Source: Phlebotomus papatasi
Taxonomy: Eukaryota; Arthropoda; Insecta; Diptera; Psychodidae
Reading direction: 5' to 3'
Assembly: GCF_024763615.1 (NCBI RefSeq)
Contig: NC_077222.1
Coordinates: 62,930,001 to 62,994,000 of the forward strand
Length of the DNA: 64,000 nucleotides
Below the pieces are notes generated by a model. That model was not told the origin of the DNA. It made no database searches and saw only the letters and a list, made by a program, of their open reading frames with translations. Shown here piece after piece: positions 56,101-64,000 of the stretch. How positions within the stretch are numbered: the stretch's first letter is position 1; every line of letters begins with the position of its first letter. A program made the translations under genes and the position numbers.

Positions 56101-58175
56101 AAGTAGATATCAGCAGGTAAACTCTTGATTGGTAATTTGATCGTACTTCACAATTAAGCTTATCCCACCATTAATTAGGATTACATTATCAAGGAAGAAG
56201 ATTAAATACTTATAGGGACATTAAGTCCATTATTTATTGAAGGGAAGCATAATATGAATAATGGTGGCACAATGTGAAATTTTCGAGACGTCCATTATTT
56301 TTTCTTATACAGATATGAGATTGTCAGTCCCATTCAGAAAAAAATTGATTTGTTTGAAAATTCCGAATTTGTTTGATACAAGGAGTTCCACTTTCAAAAA
56401 AAATCTCGGGACCGGAAAAAAGATCGCGAATTCACTCCAGTGACACAGAAAAATTGCGTACCCAGAGGAACTGTCCTTGGAATAAATTATGGAAACGCCG
56501 TGATGTAATAATAATAATAATAATGCTGGCACAACATTCCATTAAGGAACAAGGCCTTCCCGCAAGGGGATTTCTAGACATGCATTATTATTTTTTCTTG
56601 TACGGGATGAGGTTGTCAATCCCATGCCCGTGGAATCAAGTGCAGTGAAGCTCACTGGATGCAATCCGAACACCTTTAATGCCAGAAAAATTCCTGGTGA
56701 CCTAAAGGGGATTCGAACCTGGGACACTTGCATCATAGAGCGAGTACTCTACCACTTGACCCATTGAGTGATGTAAGCAAAACTTTTTTCTCTGCCAATT
56801 TTTCAGCGCCAACGATTCATAAGAAATGTACTTCAAATTTACGGCGTGAAAAATATTTGCATACATTTAGGGGCATTTCAAAAATTATTTTATAAATGAG
56901 CTCCCAATAATAGGCAATTCATGTCAAATCCTTTCAATCCGTTTTCACTTAAGCCGGAACTCCCTGTAAATATTTCAATGAACAGGGAAGGAGATAGTTA
57001 CTCTGAATAAATAGTAGTTTGCTCATTATTTTTTTCTAAAGGTGTCTACACATTGGGAGCAATTTTCGTCAAAAATTGCGTTATTGACAGAAATTTGACG
57101 TTTCCCCCTACAACGCTGCAGGGAATGTCCTTCAAAAAAGCAATTTTTGACAAAAATTGCTCCCAATGTGTAGAGGCCATAAGGAAAACTATAATATCCC
57201 ACTGTCCAATTCTACCCCTGTCTAATTCTGCCCCGGCGCCCTAATTGAGGTTGTTTATTGTTAAATTCGATCGTCCGTCCTGTATCTTTACAAAATTAAT
57301 TTTTTATGGCTTCGGCATACCTTTTAGATCAGGAAAATTTCATGAAGTCGAAATTCGAATTTTTTTCTTACTCACATGCGTTGAATATGTCTATCCCATT
57401 CTATTGTACTCTTCTTCTTCTTTTAAACATCACTCCAAATTCAATTTAGCTCAATCGAATTTGCTAGGCGAAAGAATGAGATAGTCATATGGAAAACATG
57501 TGAGAAAGAAAAGGATTAGAATTTCGACTTCATGAAATTTTCCTGATCTAAAAGGTTTGCCGGAGTCATTAGTTTTTAAAGTTTAAAAATTACAATGTTG
57601 GTGAGCCTTAAGTCCGAAAAGGGACGTGGCCTAAATTTTATGGGATAGATCTTACTGCGCCAGTGAAATACTACTTTTTCCAAGAAAAGTCGTATTTCAA
57701 GCATTTTAAATAATCTTTTGCAGAGGGATGAACGACGAAGAGCCACCCACAATGAGGTGGAGAGGCGCAGACGGGACAAAATAAACAACTGGATACTGAA
57801 ACTGAGCAAAATCATCCCACCAGATCCAACAGAAGTGCCACGAAGTGGTTGTGGCAATCTCGAGGGGCAGTCAAAGGGTGGAATCCTAGCCAAAGCATGC
57901 GAATACATTATGGAACTGAAAGAGGCCAACTCGAGGTAAGTCTCCTAATCAGAGCAATTTAAAAAAAAAAAAGAGAAAATCTATCAATTTGGAACTAATC
58001 GCTTCCAATTGGGATTACCTTTCACAGCCTAAAAGATTATCAGAATGAACTCAAAAGATTAATTGCTGAAAATAAAATGCTGCGGGAGAAGAATGAATCA
58101 CTAATTAGAGATAATGAAATGCTAAAAGCACAACTAAGTAGTGCAAAGGTTGAGCCAGATGCTTCAAATTTATAG
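50131..58175 (+). CDS. Usf: USF-type bHLH-leucine-zipper transcription factor, 7 coding exons
   Basis: A nuclear regulator expected to bind CACGTG E-boxes as a dimer. Exons are 50131-50162, 50388-50440, 50524-50589, 50657-50758, 50846-50958, 57724-57935 and 58028-58175. All have GT/AG borders and consistent phases. 241 aa, shorter than vertebrate USF1 (about 310 aa). The N-terminal part is short and Ser/Thr/Gln-rich. CQVYVIGNPSNFLQ at about 85-98 corresponds to the USF-specific region. The basic region has RATHNEVERRRRDKINNW from about residue 128, with the H131-E135-R139 contact residues. Helix 2 is GILAKACEYIMELKEANS, and a leucine zipper follows (DYQNELKRLIAENKMLREKN ... LKAQL). The HLH loop carries a short Pro/Gly-rich insertion (PDPTEVPRSGCGNLEG). 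Two tiny upstream frames (ATGCGATGA, ATGAAAAAGGTGTGA) precede the start. Intron 5 is 6.8 kb of repeats. Confidence 0.92.
51114..51366. repeat. MITE, TIR CACTGAGAGAAA, copy 2
   Basis: Close copy of 20481-20733 in the same orientation (shared GTTAAAATAACATTCCG and CCCTGCAGTATTGATCCG). The left tip is decayed (CTTGAGAGAAATCC) and the right tip TTTTTCTCAGTG is intact. Confidence 0.7.
51395..51855 (+). repeat. CCGGTT-rich dispersed repeat, copy 3
   Basis: CGCATTATTTACCATTTATC, repeated ACCGGTT/ACCGATT, CCTTTCCAACGAGCCC and ACCTTGAAAACCCGTTATTA match copy 1. The GGCAAAGCGTCCC start is missing. Confidence 0.6.
52405..52763 (+). repeat. CCGGTT-rich dispersed repeat, copy 4
   Basis: AAAAGTACTTTCGTATCATA, TACCGTTTACCGGTTCTCAA, CCTTTCCAACGACCCC and GACCTTGAAAAACCGTTATT. 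It ends where the TIR element at 52764 begins. Confidence 0.6.
52764..53751. mobile_element. TA-flanked TIR element, ends AGGGGAAAGTGACCATGC
   Basis: TAGGGGAAAGTGACCATGC (then TTGATAC) on the left and GCATGGTCACTTTCCCCTA on the right are inverse over about 25 bp. 988 bp without an intact frame. The right 230 bp recurs inverted at 54371-54605 and, diverged, in 23815-24000. Confidence 0.75.
54011..54345. repeat. Tigger/pogo-type MITE, TIR CAGTAGAGTCTCGCTATAG
   Basis: The inverse right end is CTATAGCGAGACTCTACTG. TA-flanked, 335 bp, no transposase. Confidence 0.88.
54371..54605 (-). mobile_element. Terminal part of an inverted 52764-type element
   Basis: GTAGGGAAAAATGCCCATGC and the following 230 bp are the inverse of 53520-53751. 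The match stops where the fold-back element begins. Confidence 0.7.
54606..55919. mobile_element. Fold-back element with ~500-bp arms
   Basis: The left arm (about 54608-55099) and right arm (about 55430-55917) are reverse complements at high identity. The tips are AACACTATGCAACAAATT / AATTTGTTGCATAGTGT, with CAAGAATCTGTTGTTGG / CCAACAACAGATTCTTG inside. The 330-bp spacer includes a G run at 55348-55355. No coding frame. It sits in the Usf intron and would fold into a long hairpin in the pre-mRNA. Confidence 0.82.
56240..56345 (-). mobile_element. SINE body fragment (minus strand)
   Basis: TCCATTATTTTTTCTTATAC and AGATATGAGATTGTCAGTCC match the body of the intact SINE 56509-56767 (TGCATTATTATTTTTTCTTG, GGGATGAGGTTGTCAATCCC). 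Headless, older copy. Confidence 0.5.
56509..56767 (-). mobile_element. tRNA-derived SINE with (ATT)n tail and target duplication
   Basis: On the minus strand the head reads CAATGGGTCAAGTGGTAGAG (A-box) and then CAGGTTCGAATCCCC (B-box). A 150-bp body follows, then an (ATT)n tail seen as TAATAATAATAATAATAAT on the plus strand. The 9-bp duplication GTGATGTAA flanks it at 56500-56508 and 56768-56776. About 259 bp. The family differs from the SINE at 30299. Confidence 0.82.
57040..57178. repeat. Palindromic MITE, tips GTCTACACATTGGGAGCAAT
   Basis: The inverse right end is ATTGCTCCCAATGTGTAGA. The pairing continues through TCAAAAATTGC. About 139 bp. Tip similarity (CTACACA...) to the element at 60922. 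Confidence 0.75.
57306..57570. repeat. Palindromic MITE, tips ATGGCTTCGGCATACC
   Basis: TTTTAGATCAGGAAAATTTC and CATGAAGTCGAAATTC on the left are mirrored exactly near 57530-57560. About 265 bp. Confidence 0.75.
57600..57680 (-). repeat. GGCCACGTCC / CTGCGCC motif, degenerate copy 4
   Basis: On the minus strand GTATTTCACTGGCGCAG ... AGGCCACGTCCC echoes the GTATTTGACTT / CTCCGCC / GGCCACGCCC motif. It lies just upstream of Usf exon 6. Confidence 0.4.
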
Positions 58176-58379
58176 CGAATAGATTTTTGCTGAAGGGAGA
58201 GACTTTGTTCTGAAAATATTTTTGTATCCTAAAAATTAATTATGAATTTCTTTTCTTTTAATCGATATAGCAAGTTATCCTTTATGTTTTTTTATTCTTA
58301 TTATTTAAGAGAGGGATTTATTTTTTAAGTTTTTCCTTACGCTCCCTATATTATCAGTTTTTTTTATTCACGATGAAAT

Positions 58380-58385
58380 AATAAA
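58380..58385 (+). terminator. Poly(A) signal AATAAA for Usf
   Basis: AATAAA about 205 nt after the Usf stop codon. A second AATAAA is at 58418-58423. Confidence 0.6.
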
Positions 58386-58457
58386 AGATTTGTGTACAGT
58401 AGAATTATTTTGTCCTCAATAAAATGTAGCTTTTAGTTTTTTTCTTCAAACATGAAA

Positions 58458-59529
58458 TAGGGGAAATGCTTCTAATTTTGTCCAGTTTCTTATTTTGGAC
58501 ACTTTGAGGATAACATTGGACACTAAAAATAAATTGATTAAAATGATGGACTTTTATTCCAATATTTGATGAATAATGAATTCTATCTAAATATTTGTTC
58601 TTTTTGGAATATTTTAACACTAAATACGTTAAAATTTGAATATGATTTGAGTTAAAATTGCTTTGTTGAAAATTCAGTGTGAGCAATTGCTTACGAGAAA
58701 TATGACAGAACTTCGTGGCTTACTTCAGTCTTATTTAGTTTTGGTGAAGTACTAACAAAGTTTGTTCGCTGTTTTTGAGTGATATTATTGAATATTCATT
58801 GAATATTGTGTTGATTCACGTTACTGATGATTTGTACATTTGACCTGAAGTGAGATTTGCCTTGTGAATTATATTTTTCGTGTGAAAAATGGGAATTTTT
58901 TTAAGACATTCACCAGTGAGGTGATGATTCTTATTTTGGACAGGTGTTTTTCTCACGAAATTTCGTGAAGTTTTAACTTTTGTGATGACTAGGTTGGACA
59001 AATGCCTGGAGAAATGAAGGAGCATCATCTCTACGAAAGAGATGCAGTGAGAAATGCCTTGAAAGGCTCCCGAAAAGGGCAGGGAATGAGCGAATCCGCA
59101 CGTACTTGGAGTATCGAAGTCAACTCACTTTAATGAATGATATGGAAAGTTTCTGGGCTTCTTGTGACATTCCACGTTTCCCTTACATGACCAGGAAGAG
59201 GACTTGATAAGATTGGTTCATAAAATGAAGAACAATGGGCATCCTATTGAGGCGGATTATCTGTCCAAATTTACAGACAAGTTGTAAAAATTAATAACCA
59301 AGTTGTCCAAAATAAGAGTCAAATTCACCTCTACATATCAATTCATTTTTAAACGTATTAAAACTAATTTTAGTAAAAATGAGATGATAAATAGCTTGCC
59401 AAGTTTCTAAACAATCCTTCTGAAAAGAGAGTAACAAGAAAAGTCAATTAGTATTGAAAATATGGCACTTCAAACTTAGGATATCGATGCTTATATGCAG
59501 ACTGTCCAAAATTATAAGCACTTCCCCTA
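58458..59529 (+). mobile_element. TA-flanked pogo-like element with HTH remnants
   Basis: The left TAGGGGAAATGCTTCTAATT and right AATTATAAGCACTTCCCCTA are inverse ends; the element is 1.07 kb. The plus strand 59032-59133 reads YERDAVRNALKGSRKGQGMS, ESARTWSIEVNS, stop. This fits a psq-type HTH (Y-x-x-D-A-x-x-x-A-L-x-x-x-x-x-G-x-x-x-x-x-A). The plus strand 59192-59287 reads QEEDLIRLVHKMKNNGHPIE then ADYLSKF, like the CENP-B/Tigger second HTH. The DDE domain is absent and the two pieces are in different frames. It is a deletion derivative of a pogo-like transposon. Confidence 0.65.
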
Positions 59530-60419
59530 TTGCAGATGAAGGAAAATGTTTTCGAAATAAATTCAATAAAAAAAAATTGTTGAGACGATTTTTTTGTGAA
59601 AGAAATTTAACAACTGTTTTTTTGTCTTCTTTTTTTCTGTGGTTTTATACAATTTTGATAAGACACTTGCCTTTCTCAATGGTTTTTTTTTGTGAAATGT
59701 AACAGAGTTATCTCTATTACGAAATAAATTAGGTTTTATTAAAATAAATACCATTATTCACAAATCTAAAGTCGATTTCAATGGTTTTTTGCTGAAGGAG
59801 AATTTGGAGAAGTGTCAGAGATGGAAGAAAGGAATGTCCGGTTTCATAGGTTCATTTTGATAAAGAATATATTCAGCAAGGGGTTTCTCATTGAATAATT
59901 CGCTGTGAATTGTTTCGTTTTACAAATTGTGTGAATAAAAAAAAATGTGGTTTTTAATTCTACACGAAATCGGTATTACGAGGTACGTATACTACTTACT
60001 TAATATCGACTTACAACCTTTTGAGCTTAAGAAAAATTTAAAAGGTTTGAGATATCAACTAAAGGTATCCGATGACCCCCACCCCTTTTTTGTGTTAATA
60101 CTTAGGTAGAGATAGAGATGTTTTTTCGAAAACTCTTTGAAAACCCTGTAGAACTGCCAGTTCGTAAGATTTTTGTTCCCAATAGCGTATTTGCACCTGC
60201 CGCCGACTTATCTATACGGCCTATCCAAGAAAATGGTAGAAAAGCTGGTATATACGTAAAATGTGTTATTCATACAATCTAATTTTTTTTAAATATATTT
60301 ACTTCATTTTACGAAATACTATTCTAAAATGGAAAATATCCTTTAACAGTGGTAATAGTAAAAGCTTTTCAATATGTACATAAACTTATCTAGTGTGTTG
60401 AGGCCATTATGGGAAAAAA
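59530..60419. other. AT-rich non-coding stretch
   Basis: No gene or complete element recognised. 60375-60415 (TAGTGTGTTGAGGCCATTA) matches one arm of the MITE at 60922-61036. Confidence 0.4.
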
Positions 60420-60921
60420 AAGACCAGAGTGTCCTCTACGATTTTGCCAAAGTGTTCTTGATTTTATCGGACTCATCAAAGTCAGTCGAATAGAACCAGA
60501 GATATGCCGTTTTCAATAATAGGGGAATGTAGGCAGGCTTCGCACGTGTGAACTTTCGAACGATGCGAATTTTCTCTTTATATCCAAAGAGTTGGTTCCG
60601 CATTTCTTAGCCATAAGTTAAGTATTTATGAACCTTATCTTCATTGTAAAAATAGGCAGTCAAGCCCTTCTTTCCTAGGTGTGAGGATCATAAATAGAAA
60701 ATTGGCCAAAAATGAGTAATTTTGATGGCGCACATTTCATTTGATTTCTCATATATAGTTAAACTCATTTCTCGGTTCTATTGTAACCATAGTAAACCTA
60801 CGTCGCTTTTGGAAACTTCGTACCCTACAAAATTTAATAAAATTGCACAATGACATTTTTGACAACAAATTGTTTGAATTTTTACGCTATCACAGTGTCA
60901 TCAATGGTGAAAGTGCTCATA

Positions 60922-61036
60922 TGGCCTTTACACACTAGATAAAAATACATATGTCCGTATTTGGCAATTTTTCCTACACAATCGTACGGAATTCGCTTCA
61001 ATATGGACATAAATTTCTTTAGTGTGTAGAGGCCAA
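60922..61036. repeat. Palindromic MITE, tips TGGCCTTTACACACTAGAT
   Basis: The left TGGCCTTTACACACTAG pairs with CTTTAGTGTGTAGAGGCCA at the right. The inner arms are ATATGTCCGTATTTGG / CAATATGGACATAAAT. About 115 bp. Confidence 0.65.
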
Positions 61037-61183
61037 TAAAGACGAACTTTCAGACAAAAAATATGTCATAACGATAATTTAGAACCGGAGATATAGGCCG
61101 GACAATTTTTCAACTTTGACCCCTTATGCCAGCTCCAGACTGGAGGTTTAGCCCAGTTCCCGAAGGTCTCAAAAATCTAAATA

Positions 61184-61518
61184 CAGTAGAGTCTCTCAAA
61201 TCTGAATCTCTCAAATTCGAACGCCGTTTGGATTCAAAATGTCAATTGTGAGGTTATGTTAGAAGGTCCGTATTAGGTGAATGAAAATCATATTTATGTG
61301 CTTCTTCCTGAATGTTTACATACATTATAGTCGTGTAAAATGAAAAGGAAGTATGTTACCACAAAAACTTGCGAGAAAGTACGAGAATTTGATTCAAAGT
61401 ACAATTTAATCTCACACAAATTTCGTTAGTTTTGAAAAAATCGTTCGAATTTGGGAGGTGAGAAATGTCAAAAATACCCCCCACCCCCCCGAGCGTTCGA
61501 ATTTAGAAGACTCTACTG
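61184..61518. repeat. Tigger/pogo-type MITE, TIR CAGTAGAGTCTCTCAAAT
   Basis: The inverse right end is TTAGAAGACTCTACTG. TA-flanked, 335 bp, the same length as 54011-54345. Confidence 0.85.
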
Positions 61519-62290
61519 TAACAAGCGATTTTATTGATTTTTCAAAATCTATTTGATCATTTGCCCTTAATATCTAATTCTAAACAACAATTTCCTAAAA
61601 AATCGTGCCTAATAAGGAATTAGAGGAGTTAAGCCAGATAGCTAAGACTTAGGTCTGAAGACCGTATTACAGTTAGGATGAGGGGTACCCAAGACACTTT
61701 AGTTTTTTTCATTTGATAGATAGAAAGTGCAACTATATAATACTGAAATTTCAGCCTGATTCATGCCATACGGCTGGGGATAATTAAATTTAGAAAATTA
61801 TTTTTTTTTAATAGTAAGCGCCTCTAGCAGAGATTTATGAACATGTGATGTTAGAAAGAGATGTGGCATTTTACAAGATGTTTCTAAAATGTCCTTCTTG
61901 ATCAAATTCTGGCAATTATAGAATCGGATCTCTAGAGACATTTTAAGGAAAAAAATAAGCCCTTCTAGGTCGGTTGAGCTAGGCTACTAAAAGGGGGGGG
62001 GGGGGCTCAACATGGCAGAAGTAAGCGTGGTGTGTTAATGCACCAAGTTTTAATTTCCACGCGATATACACATAACCTTTTCCGAAAATATCAAGTCGAT
62101 ATCTATCTTAGTTTGGGAGTTATTAAGCTTCAAAGAGCGGCTGGCCTGACAAAAGGGAAAGTTTTTCAGCAACCCATTATATTCGTGATTAGGAAGTGCC
62201 GAAACACATTTTGGCAAAGTTTGAGGCTGATCAGAAGATATAAATGTTTTTAAGGTTTATAAGGTTAGATTGTTAAGAACCTCATCTAAA

Positions 62291-62952
62291 ATATGAAACC
62301 TATCATTGGATTTTCCAAGGTTTGAAGTTAGACGTTTGATTGATTTTAGCGTCTCGTTCTTACAGTACTAATTTCTACTTAGTACTGTAAAACTTATTTT
62401 TTTGCACTTTGGTTTTAGAATAGAATAGAAAAAATAATAATTCTTGCTTTGGGAAAATGAATAAATTACAATATTTCAAGGCTGACCGTCCCCTTATAGC
62501 AAGCCTTATAGTTTATTGCCAATTAAGGCAAGGGATTCTACAAAAAAGGCATATTAAAATTACCTAGTTTAATTGCAACAATTATCTAAAAGTAATAACG
62601 CATTTTTACCTAATTACTTTAACATTAAATTTATGAAATAAAACATAAAAAAATGATGTAAAAACCGACTATGGAACCGTCTAATATCACTGTGATGTTA
62701 TAGAAGTTTTAGTTGTAATTAACTTTTTATAAGAAGAGTGTCTAATGTGCTTTTCTCTATTAGAGATTAAGTAAATATTGTTTCTGTTATAAAATAATAG
62801 TCAAATTAATTTTCATTTGAGTTAATATCATAATACCGGTTTATCTCAAATCACAGAATTTGCAAAAACTTGCAAAAAAAAATAATACTAATGGGGACAG
62901 CGATGTAGTAAGCCAGAAAAAGAAATTTTTCATTGCATATAATTTGTAAAGC
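62291..62952. other. AT-rich non-coding stretch
   Basis: Nothing recognisable beyond a short inverted pair TTACAGTACTAA / TTAGTACTGTAA at about 62362-62390. Confidence 0.4.
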
Positions 62953-63117
62953 AATGGCAAAGCGTTCCAGCTATGCGAAATATTCGAATTCGTGACTTAG
63001 GCGCTATAACTCAAAAGTACTTTCGCACAATTTACCCTTTACCAGTTCACAACCGATTTATTGAACAGATTGAATCACTCAAAAGATCGCCCGAAGTGGC
63101 TTAGGACACAACTTAGT
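62953..63117 (+). repeat. CCGGTT-rich dispersed repeat, copy 5
   Basis: ATGGCAAAGCGTTCCAGC, AATTCGTGACTTAGGCGC and AAAAGTACTTTCGCACAAT match the 5' part of copy 1. Confidence 0.6.
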
Positions 63118-63125
63118 ACAGTGCA

Positions 63126-63223
63126 AAGTTGGGTGTGGACGTTACATCAACTTGCAGGGGTTGTGGAGAGAATCTGGAAACACTAGAACACATTTTATGT
63201 TATTGTTCTAAATTCTCAAGCCA
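63126..63223 (+). pseudogene. LINE reverse-transcriptase C-terminal zinc-knuckle fragment
   Basis: The plus-strand frame reads DVTSTCRGCGENLETLEHIL then CYCSKFSSH. The C-x2-C-x(8+)-H-x3-C arrangement is typical of the C-terminal knuckle of jockey/R1/I-type LINE proteins. Flanks are not coding, so this is a short relic. Confidence 0.5.
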
Positions 63224-64000
63224 CACCGAGAAAAATGGAATTTATTTAAATTGAATATTTTGTATTTAATGTTAAAAATTCTGGGTAAATATTCGAATCA
63301 ATTGACTTTTCTTTCAATACAAACGAAATAATTTTGATTTTGAAAGTAATCACAATAATTTCAAATATTTGTGCATTCATACGGAGAATAAATAATTTTT
63401 CTTTTAGCGTGAATGTTTAAATATTTGAAATAAATACCTCAGCTTTTGAATCAAAGATAATATATGTTAAAAATAACAATTATACATTGAAAATGAAAAA
63501 CTACACATTTATATTAAATGTGCAACGTTGTGTTGTCAAAAATAATATTTTACTTTTGATTTAAAAGTACTGTTTTATGAAATCAAATGCAACAAGCATT
63601 TATTTAATGGGTAAAATTTAATATTGACATTTTTGTTTACGTCTTAATATTATCTGTATTTATTTCAAATGAAAAAGACTTTTTAAACAATTGTTTCAAA
63701 ATTTTATTTCAAATGATTTTTTTTTCTATCTAAACATTAAATGACCAGGTATTAAATTGAATTGTGAGAAACTTTTCTGTATAAAATATGCATTTCATTT
63801 AAATGTAAAAATGAAATAACTTTGAGTAAATATTTGATACGAATGGTTTTTGTCGTTAAATATAAATAACAGTGGTTTTTACATTTACTGCAGTCGTCAT
63901 AATTTGAAAAATTATTCATTTAAATTAGGGTGAAAATTAAATTCCTTTCATCATAAATATCAATACGTTTTAAGTGAATAACTACTTATTCTAATCGAAT
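63222..64000. other. AT-rich window edge; possible MITE left end
   Basis: CACACCGAGAAAAATGG at about 63223 resembles the CACTGAGAAAA tips of the elements at 20481 and 51114. Its partner, if any, lies beyond the window. The rest is low-complexity A/T sequence. Confidence 0.35.

Larger units (their letters stand above)
50959..57723 (+). other. Usf intron 5, repeat-filled
   Basis: A 6,765-nt intron between AAAG|GTATTT and TTTTGCAG. Apart from the elements listed separately, 50959-51113, 51856-52404, 53752-54010, 55920-56240 and 56777-57039 show nothing recognisable. Confidence 0.8.
60420..62290 (-). repeat. Long non-coding dispersed element, inverted copy
   Basis: The minus strand of 61640-62290 matches the left third of 43955-45798 (AGTGCCGAAACACATTTTGG, GATATCTATCTTAG, AGGTTAGATTGTTAAGAACC at the edge). 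60440-61140 carries the ATCTCCGGTTCTA-type units in the same inverted order. Two MITEs (60922 and 61184) interrupt it, and a run of G is at about 61994-62006. Confidence 0.55.

Noticed and set aside
57576..57929. Minus-strand 117-codon frame
   Set aside because: Antisense of the Usf bHLH exon.

Overview
The window looks like AT-rich chromosomal DNA from an insect, most likely a nematoceran dipteran. A phlebotomine sand fly would fit, but the species is a guess. The evidence is spliced animal genes with GT-AG introns, a Tc1/mariner relative of the DD37E type known from mosquitoes, tRNA-derived SINEs, and a very dense load of short TA-flanked inverted-repeat elements. I see no bacterial, organellar or viral block and no CRISPR array.

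Four protein-coding genes can be reconstructed from start to stop. (1) Ketohexokinase, minus strand, 3 coding exons, 5818-13382, 313 aa, with a 6.6 kb intron full of repeats. (2) An LPGAT1-type lysophospholipid acyltransferase, minus strand, 6 coding exons, 18904-32155, 396 aa, with an 8.6 kb intron. (3) The ACBD3/GCP60-type Golgi scaffold, plus strand, 3 coding exons, 41902-47175, 437 aa. (4) A USF-type bHLH-leucine-zipper transcription factor, plus strand, 7 coding exons, 50131-58175, 241 aa. ACBD3 and Usf lie head-to-tail. LPGAT1 and ACBD3 diverge across about 10 kb, where faint exon-like sequence sits at 38.0-39.3 kb. The four genes are unrelated housekeeping or regulatory genes and do not form a pathway. 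A cluster of possible minus-strand exons at 4.2-5.4 kb could not be identified.

Most of the rest is transposon-derived. There is a frameshifted DD37E transposase (16.4-17.3 kb), three decayed retroelement fragments (3.1 kb, 40.9 kb and the 63.1 kb zinc knuckle), three tRNA-derived SINE insertions, two of them with clear target duplications, plus a SINE-head fragment. There are five Tigger/pogo-type miniature elements with CAGTAGA ends and many TA-flanked elements whose ends begin AGGG. There are also piggyBac-like TTAA elements, long fold-back elements, and two dispersed families with no recognisable coding capacity (at 26/29/51/52/63 kb and at 44-46/60-62 kb). Several elements are nested two or three deep.

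The observation I rate highest is that three of the AGGG-ended elements still carry short open frames resembling the psq-type helix-turn-helix of pogo/Tigger transposases. One of them also carries a CENP-B-like second segment, so this TIR group may descend from pogo-like transposons. A perfect 40-bp stem with a 24-nt loop at 27.8 kb, inside the LPGAT1 intron, also stands out.
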